DNA of 64,000 bases from Lineus longissimus (Eukaryota > Nemertea > Pilidiophora > Heteronemertea > Lineidae). Of this stretch, positions 1 through 10,889 are shown in pieces (the stretch's first letter is position 1; every line of letters starts with the position of its first letter). The notes under the pieces are model-generated. The model was given only the letters and a program-made list of their open reading frames with translations. It had not been told where the DNA came from and did no database searches. Both the position numbers and the translations under genes were made by a program. Where the stretch lies: NCBI RefSeq assembly GCF_910592395.1, contig NC_088308.1, positions 27,977,501-28,041,500 of the forward strand, read 5' to 3'.

Positions 1-186
1 TCAACAACAACATTCAAAGCTAAGACAAAGAAAGGTTGAGTGAGCACTCTGCAAAAGATCTTATCAACTGTCAATGCACACCTATTTTAAGGGTTCCGCA
101 GACACTAGCCATCATTACGACATGGCATAATTATAAAGCAGGTCACTCGATTTCAGTTGTAATTCAATTATTGCTTGGGCACCCAC

Positions 187-3100
187 CTTTTCTTTGATAT
201 CCTTGGCAAGTACCCCCTTGATGCTGGCATACACCTCCAAATGCTCCACACAGCTGAGTGAATCAAACAGACAGTTCTCCTGCGGACACATCCCAATCAT
301 GCTCCTCATTAATGCGACCTCGTTTGGGTCGGATACATCCTAAAATGAACATGCAGTGATAACTGAGGGGTGTTACACTGTGCCACAATCACTGGTAACA
401 ATGCAGATTACTAGCCAAAAGACTACTTAGCAGAGGAGGAGGTGACTGTTGGATGCTGTCTTCGAAGCTTGCCCCAGAATACATGATTGTATGTAACAGT
501 TACAAGGAACCTCATTTACATCTCAACTAGACGCCATGGCAATTGGACCAAATGAATTACCCAAGGTCACAGGGCGGTAGCACGCAATTATCACCAAAAT
601 GAGTGATTCTGTCTTGAGCACGATAGGTACTCACATATCCATAGACCGTGGCTGACCCGGAGGAAGGATGCATGACGCCTGTTAACATGTTGACCAGAGT
701 TGTCTTACCAGCTCCGTTATGACCCAGGAGACATGTGATCTGTCCCTCGTAGATGTCAAGGCTAAGATCTAAAAGAGAAACATAGTGACATGACATGACC
801 TTGACTGGTGGCTTTACCATGGCTGCAACCTCAATATCGTCTGTCTTTGCTGTCAAGTATTGAGATAAAAGACATAGACAATGCACTTACATCAAAATGA
901 CAGTTTTCTGCTGAGAAATGGTGGTATGTTAGATGATGAGGGGAGGGAGGGGGGGCGAAACAGGGGAGCTACTTACTGTCGACCGCTATCGTTTTCTTGA
1001 ACTTCTTTGAGGCACTAAAAATTCTGAAATAGGAAAATGCTTTCTTACATGAAGTTGGGAAAATAAAGCACTATACTCCCTTATACTGTGGACCACAGAG
1101 TACATGACAAGTGCTCTACCATTAGCAAAACGCCTGAACATTTATTCTCCATCTGGTCCAACCAGGTCACATCAATTCACCGATTTGGCAAATTCATCTT
1201 GCAGCAGCTTGGAATACAACACCTTGCATTGCAAGGTCCATTATCACTGTTCATTTCACATCAATCACCCATAAATTACCTGACCATCTCCTTCCCCTTC
1301 AACTCTGGTGAGACATCCTCAACATCACTCCTTGGGTTGTGGACAACTGCTGCCGTGCTTGAGCCATGAGCATTCGTCACCAGATGATCACTCTCCATGT
1401 TGTCATGAGGCTTCTTACGAGGCATCCAGTAGTTCTTGGAGAAACAGAAGAAGGCAGATTGGCGAGGTCCAAACTCTCCTGTAAACACAAACAGCCATCA
1501 TGCTATCAGCAGTGTATGACCGGTCATACGCTGCCAATGCTATGGTCTCCAAAAGATTTTCAAGGTTTCTAAATAAGGGACTGTGTCAGTATCGAATAGA
1601 CTGTTACTTACCAGGCACGATTCTCTCAAGATACCAGGCGATGAGAGCATACAGGAAGCAATCGATGATAAGCATGACCAGGGACCCATAGACAGGGAAC
1701 TCCCCGACTGTGATTGTGTTGTAGTGCAAGCCTCCATGGGTTACCTCAAGAAGCTGTGCCTGAAACAAGCAAATGGTTATTTCAAAAATAACAAAATAGT
1801 TGGTTACACTGCAGCTACAAAGATGTGCCTTAAACTGTGAGAAATATACCAACGAGGTTTGTACTGATCATCACAGTTACCTGCCATATGATATAAAGAG
1901 AGGCAAACTATGAACATTTGACCAAGTCTTACCTTGTCCACTGCTAAGCCTAGGGCTATTGGTGAGAGAAGACACAAGACCCACTGCCAAGCAATCGATA
2001 TGCTGGTCTCAGGAATCCCCGTTAGGCCTGTTGTACTAGTGATGTTGATCTGAAAATTGAATGTTGTTATCTATATTCACCAAGAAAGTGGCTTGTTGGG
2101 CTATAACTGTTTGGACTGGTCCATATCATCGAACGAACAAATTGTTAAAAGTGTCCAGTTTGTGCAGTCTTCATGTGCAGTCTTCATTACTGGAGGTCGA
2201 GTCGCTCTTCAAGGGTAGGCTTACGACAGTCAGATGGACATCATATCTTCGATGCTGTCTTTATCTACACTGTTAGGACACAGTCCATACTCGATCAAAG
2301 ACAGCCATCATCAAAGCCATCCTAAGCGTTCTAGTATACTCACTGGCAAATAAAGCAATCCAACTAGAAGTGTTGCCATTGTGCCGACCGTGCCAGCTAC
2401 ATTGGCCTTCTTGAAGAGCGGCATCATGGCGAAGGCCAAGTGCATGATGGTGATACCGTAGAATAAGAGGAGGAAGAAGAGGATAATCCCATCACACTTG
2501 GGGAGGATACCCGTCACCTTGATGATGACAGTACACACTAGCGTAACTATGGTGACGATGACGCCATAGATTATGCTCCAGGAGAACCTGCAAATGGCAC
2601 ATATCACGACTTAAGTTTTGTTTCCTCAATACATAGCCCTTGACCCATAACTTATCATTGAACTTCATGACATAACATAACTTTTCTCATCTGTGTTGCC
2701 TCTAAAGCTCAAATTCATGTCACTATAGCCCAGTAAAACATTCCGGTACGATTAACACAGGGCAGTTGCACATTACTCCTTGCATGGCTTTTTGAACCAG
2801 CCTTTGCATAGGCACCAGACTTACCTCAATCCTCTATATCAGGTTTCATTCAAAGGACAAACTGTGATCAAGCACTCACCAGTATGCTGCGTCAAGAGTT
2901 CCCATAATCCTCATGGTCTCGCGTATCTTCTTCTCTTTCTCCGCCACGAGATTAACCAATAAGAAATTGATGAGCGGTGAATACGAGAAGACAAGGATGA
3001 TTGCTGTCAAGCCTCTCAATGCTGCAATGCTGGGCTTGAATTGGAACTTAGGTAGTAACTGTATCGAGACTGATGGTAGTTTGAGATTCGTCACATTACC

Positions 3101-6100
3101 CATCACCTGAAAAAAAACTTGTTGTGAGAGATTGTTGGAGACTGTGGAACCATAGATCGTAGACCTTATGACGATGTCTTTGTGCAACTTTACCTTGCCC
3201 ACCAGGTGCATGCCTAGTAGTCTCCCTCAGTACCTACCCTGGATAAGGCTGTGTTGATAAGAGTCTGAAGCTCTAGGAACCCACAGTCTCTATACTTGGC
3301 AGCTGGGCAGCCCAGGTAATTCTCCTCTCGACAATATTCTAGAAAGAAACAAGACGTTCAAGGAAAATGAACAAATAAGGGTGATGGCTTCAACTTGGCA
3401 TCCAATTACCTCACGTACATTATGCAAACTAACCCACAAAGGGTCACTCTAAATGATTCGCATGGAGCATCTTTGTCTTTGATTGGGTCCACAGAAAAAA
3501 ATGATTGGTGCATGCCTACCGGATGAAGCAAATTCTTCTTTAAGGGGTGGCAGTGACAAGGCTGCAGTACGTATCGTGTAGTCAATCAACGCCGGCTCCA
3601 AGTTATTGAACGTGATACCCTTCACAGTGAGTGATCTCTCTTCTGATAGGTTCATGTAATGACGGATCATCTCTTGTTCAGAACTGAACAAAATGTATGC
3701 AGGATAATTGCGTTCACTTCCACCAACGTCCTGAAGTAATTGTGAAATTTCATTTATCAAGAGCTCTCAGTCGATAAAGTGTAGTATGTAACTTGCTTTG
3801 TTAAGAGTAGCTAGTAGTATTATAATCCATGCACCCTGAAGTAGCTAGCCGGCTGAAGGCAACCTTCTTTTTAACACCCTCTCTTTAACACATCATGCAT
3901 GAGGAAATTACCCACTGGGGATCTTTACTGCAAGAAATTTGCTAGGAGAGGTCAATTAGCCTTTAGTTTAGCTTCTAAGTTTAGAAGAATGCATGACTGG
4001 CCAATTTGGATGAAACTGGAGTTGATGGGTGACACACCTTGATTATTTCATCCAAGATTGCTTCGACAAGTGAGCTGTTTGGAGTCGCCAGGATTGTTGA
4101 GAGCCTCGGGAATGTCAAAGGCTCAATCTGGTTCCTCTCCTGTGGTACGGCCGGCATGATCTTTACATCCGGCCATCCGAGACGAAACAAGGCCAGCGTC
4201 AGAGTGAACATCACAGGCAGAAGGAACTCCTGAAATCATACACAGGCAAAGGTGTTACGTTAAGCATCTATTGCCACTTTCAGTTTTTTAGAGAGGCTGC
4301 CATTTTCATATTTATACACTCTTTAAAAACTTCATTTTCAGGCCAACAATTCAAAAACACCTTTCTGTGAGAACAAATGAACTAGGTGCAAATCAATACA
4401 TGCAGTACGGCAGCAACGCTCCCCTTGAGACATTTCATAGAAGCGAAACGTGAACACATCACAGAGGACGTTTATTTACATATTTATTGGCAATCAACTG
4501 CACGAGAAACAACTGCGGATATTACCAGTCACTCTAGCAAATGGGACTTATTGATCGACCTGATGGAGCACAGGCAAGAGCAGGCTACTTTCCCTAACTA
4601 TAACCCAGATACACCATCCAGGACTAATTCAAGGACTCGTAGCATGCCTCAATATGCCATATCGGTATAAATCGAATTTCGGGCAGACGCAAAAACAAAT
4701 GAGGTGATATTGCCTACTGCGATCAATCTTTGACTTATTGATCCAACTTTGTGACTATGGATCCAGCATGCTTGCATGGTACACTTCTACAGATCTATTG
4801 GTTCTCATAGCTTGGTCCAGCATACCTGCATGGTGCACTTCAACAGATCTATTGGTTCTCATAGCTGGGTACAGCATACCTGCATGGTGCACTTCAACAG
4901 ATCTATTGGATCTAATAGCTGGGTCCAGCATACCTGCATGGTGCACTTCAACAGATCTATTGGATCTAATAGCTGGGTCCAGCATACCTGCATGGTGCAC
5001 TTCAACAGATCTATTGGTTCTCATGCTGGGTCCAGCATACCTGCATGGTGCACTTCAACAGATCTATTGGTTCTCATAGCTGGGTCCAGCATACCTGCAT
5101 GGTGCACTTCAACAGATCTATTGGTTCTCATAGCTGGGTCCAGCATACCTGCATGGTGCACTTCAACAGATCTATTGGTTCTCATAGCTGGGTCCAGCAT
5201 ACCTGCATGATGCACTTCAACAGTTCTATTGGTTCTCATAGCTGGGTCCAGCATACCTGCATGGTGCACTTCAACAGATCTATTGGTTCTCATAGCTGGG
5301 TCCAGCATACCTGCATGGTACACTTCAACAGATCTATTGGTTCTCATAGCTGGGTCCAGCATACCTACATGGTACACTTCAACAGATCTATTGGTTCTCA
5401 TAGCTGGGTCCAGCATACCTGCATGGTGCACTTCAACAGATCTATTGGTTCTCATAGCTGGGTTCAGCATACCTGCATGGTGCACTTCAACAGATCTATT
5501 GGTTCTCATAGCTGGGTCCAGCAAACCTGCATGGTGCACTTCAACAGATCTATTGGATCTAATAGCTGGGTCCAGCATACCTGCATGGTGCACTTCAACA
5601 GATCTATTGGTTCTCATAGCTGGGTTCAGCATACCTGCATGGTGCACTTCAACAGATCTATTGGTTCTCATAGCTGGTTCCAGCATACCTGCATGGTGCA
5701 CTTCAACAGATCTATTGGTTCTCATAGCTGGGTCCAGCATACCTGCATGGTGCACTTCAACAGATCTATTGGTTCTCATAGCTGGGTCCAGCATACCTGC
5801 ATGGTGCACTTCAACAGATCTATTGGATCTAATAGCTGGGTCCAGCATACCTGCATGGTGCACTTCAACAGATCTATTGGTTCTCATAGCTGGGTCCAGC
5901 ATACCTGCATGGTGCACTTCAACAGATCTATTGGTTCTCATAGCTGGGTCCAGCATACCTGCATGGTGCACTTCAACAGATCTATTGGTTCTCATAGCTG
6001 GGTCCAGCATACCTGCATGGTGCACTTCAACAGATCTATTGGATCTAATAGCTGGGTCCAGCATACCTGCATGGTGCACTTCAACAGATCTATTGGTTCT

Positions 6101-7392
6101 CATAGCTGGGTCCAGCATACCTGCATGGTGCACTTCAACAGATCTATTGGTTCTCATAGCTGGGTCCAGCATACCTGCATGGTGCACTTCAACAGATCTA
6201 TTGGTTCTCATAGCTGGGTCCAGCATACCTACATGGTGCACTTCAACAGATCTATTGGTTCTCATAGCTGGGTCCAGCATACCTACATGGTGCACTTCAA
6301 CAGATCTATTGGTTCTCATAGCTGGGTCCAGCATACCTACATGGTGCACTTCAACAGATCTATTGGTTCTCATAGCTGGGTCCAGCATACCTGCATGGTG
6401 CACTTCAACATATCTATTGGTTCTCATAGCTGGGTCCAGCATACCTGCATCGGTGCACTTCAACAGATCTATTGGTTCTCATAGCTGGGTCCAGCATACC
6501 TGCATGGTGCACTTCAACAGATCTATTGGTTCTCATAGCTGGGTCAAGCATACCTACATGGTGCACTTCAACAGATCTATTGGTTCTCATAGCTGGGTCC
6601 AGCATACCTGCATGGTGGACTTCAACAGATCTATTGGATCTCACAGTTCAATTCAGCACAACCTAACCTTAGATACCCTTCTGACATGTGATGACGACAT
6701 TTTTGGCACAGACAGACCAAGAAATAAGTTGAGGACCTTTTTTGACATGGGCTGAATTTCCTGCTATCAATAATGACAACTATCAAACGGATGTTATGGT
6801 ATTACATCATAGAACATGAAAATAGAATCAGTTGCTAAGGAGGTATCCACCGGAACACACTATGGCTAAGTACTGGTACAAATGTCTCGAACAGGAAGAA
6901 TCGGTTTACATAAATGTCACAGCCCACAGACTATCTACTTTTAAAAATTGATCTTGATATCCTGGAATGGAATCTTGGGCTAAGCAAAATCCTTTCTATA
7001 ACAGTCAACCATGATATAACATGCAACATTTGTAAGCCCATGGTGCGGAGTCACACTGTCAACAGAATGTACGTACATGCCATATCTGTTTCCAATGGTT
7101 ACGGCGATATTAGCAGATTTATGGTTATACTGGCATATGGCGGGTGAGCGCCTCCACTCTCAAGGGTGTAAGGCTACCATTTTCATTGAGCTGAAATATA
7201 ATGTCAGTCAGCCAAAACACACATTTGGTTTCCACCCCCATTGATATTCATCATCATGATTATCAAGGTTTTCGAGGTTTTCAAAATCGAGCTTCCCCCT
7301 ACCTGAACAGTCTGAGATTTTTTCCTCCTCTTCAACAAAATGTTCCTCCTGAGGAGAGCCTTTAGCTGCACCAAGAAACCTGCCTGGACCAT
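187..7392 (-). CDS. ABCA-subfamily (ABCA5-like) lipid transporter, N-terminal half, cut by the left edge
   Basis: ATP-driven full-size membrane transporter of the ABCA family; members move or flip lipids in plasma or endolysosomal membranes. Twelve coding exons, in transcript order: 7303-7392, 4038-4229, 3520-3730, 3238-3338, 2880-3106, 2344-2587, 1933-2049, 1612-1759, 1280-1478, 977-1014, 635-768, 187-339. All joins keep frame and use GT-AG, giving 618 codons. The start MVQAGF is chosen because an in-frame TAG lies upstream at 7468-7470. Residues about 30-50 form the first membrane helix ([19 protein letters not shown]). The ABCA hallmark [15 protein letters not shown] follows helix 2, PGEFGP comes before the cytosolic part, then IYEGQIT, Walker [10 protein letters not shown] and the Q-loop region GMCPQEN. 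The short first extracellular domain and the PGEFG motif favour ABCA5-like over ABCA1-like. The NBD1 signature, the second half and the stop lie outside the window. Family very likely; subgroup probable. Confidence 0.93.
635..768 (-). other. ABCA exon with NBD1 Walker A motif
   Basis: This exon encodes the start of the first ATP-binding domain: the stretch after the IYEGQIT strand contains GHNGAGKTT, the phosphate-binding P-loop with its lysine and threonine intact. It joins the 38-nt exon at 977-1014 (ending TIAVD) by a split Asn codon, and the downstream exon 187-339, which carries CPQEN (Q-loop) and the helical region up to KDIKEK before a gtgggt donor. The P-loop and Q-loop are intact, so this half of the transporter looks able to bind ATP. 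Confidence 0.92.
1084..1127 (-). mobile_element. tRNA-like SINE fragment in an ABCA intron
   Basis: On the minus strand this stretch reads like the 5' part of a tRNA: GCTAATGGTAGAGCACTTG resembles a Pol III A-box and D-arm. It continues for a short way without a good B-box (expected GGTTCRANNCC) or acceptor stem, so it is a fragment and not a working tRNA. It lies between the ABCA exons 977-1014 and 1280-1478. Confidence 0.35.
4757..6655. repeat. 54-bp minisatellite, about 35 copies, in an ABCA intron
   Basis: Head-to-tail units of 54 bp contain the palindromes GTGCAC and AGATCT and the short inverted pair GCTGG-GT-CCAGC. Inner copies are nearly identical; the leftmost and rightmost copies are degraded, as expected from unequal exchange. 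Variants recur, such as GGTTCTCAT versus GGATCTAAT, and CTGCATGG versus CTACATGG. Because 54 is a multiple of three and the unit has no stop in several frames, open frames of about 480-508 codons appear on both strands. They are by-products. The array sits in the intron between ABCA exons 7303-7392 and 4038-4229. Confidence 0.97.
6656..7302. other. Remainder of ABCA intron 1
   Basis: Unique sequence between the 54-bp array and the first coding exon of the ABCA gene. I see no exon, RNA gene or recognisable mobile element here. Confidence 0.6.
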
Positions 7393-8560
7393 CGTACTCG
7401 ATGCTGTTACTTTAACCCAAGGAATTCTATTCAGATTCTTGTTCTGTGGGCTTTTACTAGACAATGTCTACCTGGAAATTGTAAACACAATGTAAGAATT
7501 TGGTGATAATAATTAGTCAACATCACTGATTCATTTGGCTTCAATCCTTTCTTCTATCTTCTACACTGCCATCCTTTCCATAGGGGAGGGGGGGGTCAAT
7601 GGTCTACCTTTATCTGGGAGTTTGGAATAGACAAAGCCAAGATGTAGGCCATTGTCCCCAAAGCTGGAGGGGAATAGGCATTCTTGATGTTCATCATTCC
7701 CTAGGTGATGGTAGGAAAAAGGTAAATGATGTCTTATAAAGCACCAATTTTAAGTGCCCTACTCACAAGGGCCTTCACAAAAACAACTCTTCAAAGAGTC
7801 TTCAGCCCCGCTCAACCACTCTCATATACTGGTAAAGGAGGGAACTGAGAGGAATGTATGATTAAGAAACTGGCCACTCAGACCGCCCCCCCCCCCCCCC
7901 CCCCACCCCAACAAGCTCATCCTGAAACATGGACCTTTTCTGCTCAATACATCCTTGCAATAAATTGTGTTGAAGACAGTGGTGTCCCCAGTGTGGTGCA
8001 CCACCTGGAAAAGACAATACCACCCCTCTTCTTCTTTTCCAGGTATTGTATAGACGCCGGACACTGCGGTATTGTATAGACTCCCCCAAGGTGAGCCTAA
8101 CACTGTACATAAGGATAACCCTAGCTTGGTGCCTCGATGAGCCGCCCCCCCCCCCCCGCCCGCCCCCCCCCCCCCCTATCCACCCCTCCCCACTATGAGA
8201 TGACACGTACGCGACTCTACTGGGTCAATAAATAATGTATGAAGATAAGAAAATACATTTAAAACACTAGACTTACTGTGCACATGTCATATATAGGCCA
8301 AGGCCGACGAACAATGACAAGTAGACAAGCGCTTGGTGCCTGGATGACTATAGCTAGCTTACATGATACATATGTCACACTGACAATTTGATAACAAAAA
8401 GCATTAAAATCATGAAATAACTTACACCGCCATAACATCAAAATAATAACCGTCCGTCCCCATATTCACCACAGAATATTTTCCTCCGATGCATGCAGTG
8501 GTGTTCTCTGGAGAGATGGAGGCTAGCAAATGGAAAGGGGGCATCTCAAAATTCACTAAT
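7393..8560 (-). other. ABCA 5' untranslated and upstream region
   Basis: The start-codon exon opens after an acceptor near 7472 on the minus strand, so at least one noncoding exon lies further upstream. Two good minus-strand donors (gtaagt) are visible, at 8271-8276 and 8420-8425; either could end the noncoding first exon. Runs of C (G on the sense strand) at 7886-7904, 8145-8157 and 8163-8176 lie within the probable intron. The transcription start cannot be placed. Confidence 0.4.
7886..8176. repeat. Long poly-C tracts (poly-G on the ABCA sense strand)
   Basis: Uninterrupted C runs of 19 nt (7886-7904), 13 nt (8145-8157) and 14 nt (8163-8176), with short C runs between the last two. Such tracts are length-unstable and error-prone in assemblies. 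Confidence 0.9.
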
Positions 8561-10559
8561 AAAATCTAGTTCAGCTCTATAGGGTGTGGCGGGAATTGAC
8601 CCGGGGAATGGACAAAAGTAAACTAGACAACGAAAATCACGATGATCCACAAAAAATTAAACGACGAATTTTCCATGGCATATGATTTATGAACGAATTA
8701 TAGCGAAATTTCCCTTACGAATTGTCTTAACAACCGTCAAATGATGTTCAGTGAACACCGCCGCATGCCTGACATCGACAAGTGATGATCTTTTTTGGTG
8801 GCAATCCCGGCTCGCGTGTCTTTTCGCTCAAACACGTGTACCCTTCCACGAAGGTTCTTTATATATCAATCGAACACCCTTCTTTATAAAAAAGCACTTT
8901 GCGATGCTTGTTAAGTGGAACTAGTTCCCTTCCAGTGATTTTTGAAAATTCTGATGAACCTTCCGGGGTGTGGAGCATCGTTGTAGGTTTAAAATACATA
9001 TCTTGGTCATCCTAGGATCGTGGTTACATCGGGAGTTATCATTGCAAAAGTAAGCCAAACGCAAGCTGGAGTCGATCAAGCAATAAGCACACAACTCTAG
9101 CACACGGACAAGCCATTGACATAGAACTCAAGTACACATATGGATTTATGATATGGACTTGCAGCCGAAATGATGGAATACTATTTTTAGTTACAGGCGA
9201 TTCACTGGCAATTGTCTTGACTCCGCCATGTCCGATTCGGACCCGCAACACATAGGCACAGCGCATGGCGTACGCTCAGCTGCGTCAGCCCTATTGATTT
9301 AGAGGCTTGAATAAAATTAGAAGCTTTGAAATATAAGATTTTGGCCTGGTATTATTGTAATTCTCTTATATATTATACGTTTTAGGGAGAGTGACATTTT
9401 CGTCAGTTAGTGTTAAAATACCGTCACATGCCGCTCCTTCCGAATACTGACAGTGACACTAACTAAATCGAACGCACATTTTCTTACAAGAAACTTGTAA
9501 AACCTTATCGAGATAAAATATTAAATTTTTTCTCGATAGATAAAAACTAATATTTCAACTTCAAGAAATTAAAAATTTTCAAATTTGAGCAATATTGTGC
9601 ATTCTCAGAACAATTTTGATTGCACTATTTGCGCAAGGCTACATGATTCGCGGCAGGCGACACGAGTGAAGCTATTCCGGCTGATTCCGATTAATTCCGA
9701 CTCACATTTTAGAATAACCGGTCAAATTCTTGGAGGGTGGCGTTTCCCATGACGTAGTCATTAGTACATAGTGAGATGAGTCGAATTAGAGGCAATTAGT
9801 ACATTTTTTGGCATAAACTGGCAAGTTATATGAACTTCATAATCATTATATAAAGATGTTTTCCTGACACATACAGGAAATTTTGAGTTTCACTCAATCG
9901 AGTTTGTTACATGACGAGATCTCCCATACCTGGAATAGATGTACGGTGTTTGGAGGCAGAGTCAGTAAGCCGGCTGACTTGACTTTGTGTGGAAATTGCG
10001 ACGACAGATCGGAAATTTTTACTCATACTGTAAATATGTATATTTATTCGTGATGTGGTGAAAGGATATTTGTATTTGTAATTTTTTCACCATAAACAAG
10101 TCATAATAAAGTAGACGTGTTGTTCATTTTGCGTCAATAAGTGTATGTTTTACAAGACCCCACACCCTATTTGTCCGAAAATAGATCTTTGTTGTGTAAA
10201 TTTGTCGGGTATTTTTTCTTTATCCATTTGTCGGATCAGAATTTGAAACAATACTTTTTGACCCTTTTCACTGGCGGCTTGAGTTAACTATATTCTTAAA
10301 ATCAATAAGCCGGTATACATGAGTTTCTCGATGCAATCTCTAGGTCTGCGAACATTGACGTTGTGAAGCTACTCGGGCATGAGCTGTCGGCCCATGGCCA
10401 TGGGATGGCCATGCCACTGGCACTGGGTCAGCACTCGGGGTGCTGGTTGGCTGGTCGGAAGAATTCATTTCACAACTTCTTATTTTACAGACTCTGTTTT
10501 ATACTTAGTTCATACATTCAGATGTTCATATTGTTTGTCAAAGGCCAAAGCTCCATCTC
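8561..10559. other. Intergenic region between the divergent ABCA and annexin genes
   Basis: AT-rich unique sequence of about 2 kb. Both neighbouring genes are transcribed away from it, so both promoters probably lie here or just beside it. Possible plus-strand donors for a noncoding first annexin exon occur near 9050 and 9969, but neither is convincing. No ORF with family resemblance, tRNA or array was seen. Confidence 0.5.
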
Positions 10560-10677
10560 ATCAGCAACTAGTTGTTTTAAAAGCTTTTTTAAGTTGTGGA
10601 ACAGTTTGCCCGAGGTGGTCGTGACCAGCTCCAGTCTTGAGCAATTCAATACTGGACTGAAAATCCATCATTAAACA
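10560..10677 (+). mobile_element. Fragment of a non-LTR retrotransposon reverse transcriptase C-terminus
   Basis: The plus-strand frame reads FFKLWNSLPEVVVTSSSLEQ, then a few residues and a stop. The pattern WNSLP..VV...S...F is typical of the extreme C-terminus of reverse transcriptases of Jockey/CR1-type and related LINEs. The upstream part is not recognisable in any frame, so this is a short 5'-truncated remnant, just upstream of the annexin start exon. Confidence 0.55.
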
Positions 10678-10889
10678 ATAACCGACCCAGAGCTCTGTAA
10701 CATCTTGAGCTCTGGGCTCATAAGTGGCCACCAACATCTGGGCCATTTACCCGCTGCGCACACACATTACCAGTTACATTAATCTTCAATATGATGAAGG
10801 AAGTTAACTTAACGGAAGAAGAAGAAAAAAACCCAAAGTGTTTTCAACTGATGTACTGTAAAGTGTCCTTTATTTCAGAAATAATCATC

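Noticed and set aside
5021-6755. 480-508-codon open frames on both strands
   Set aside because: By-products of the stop-free 54-bp repeat in an ABCA intron.
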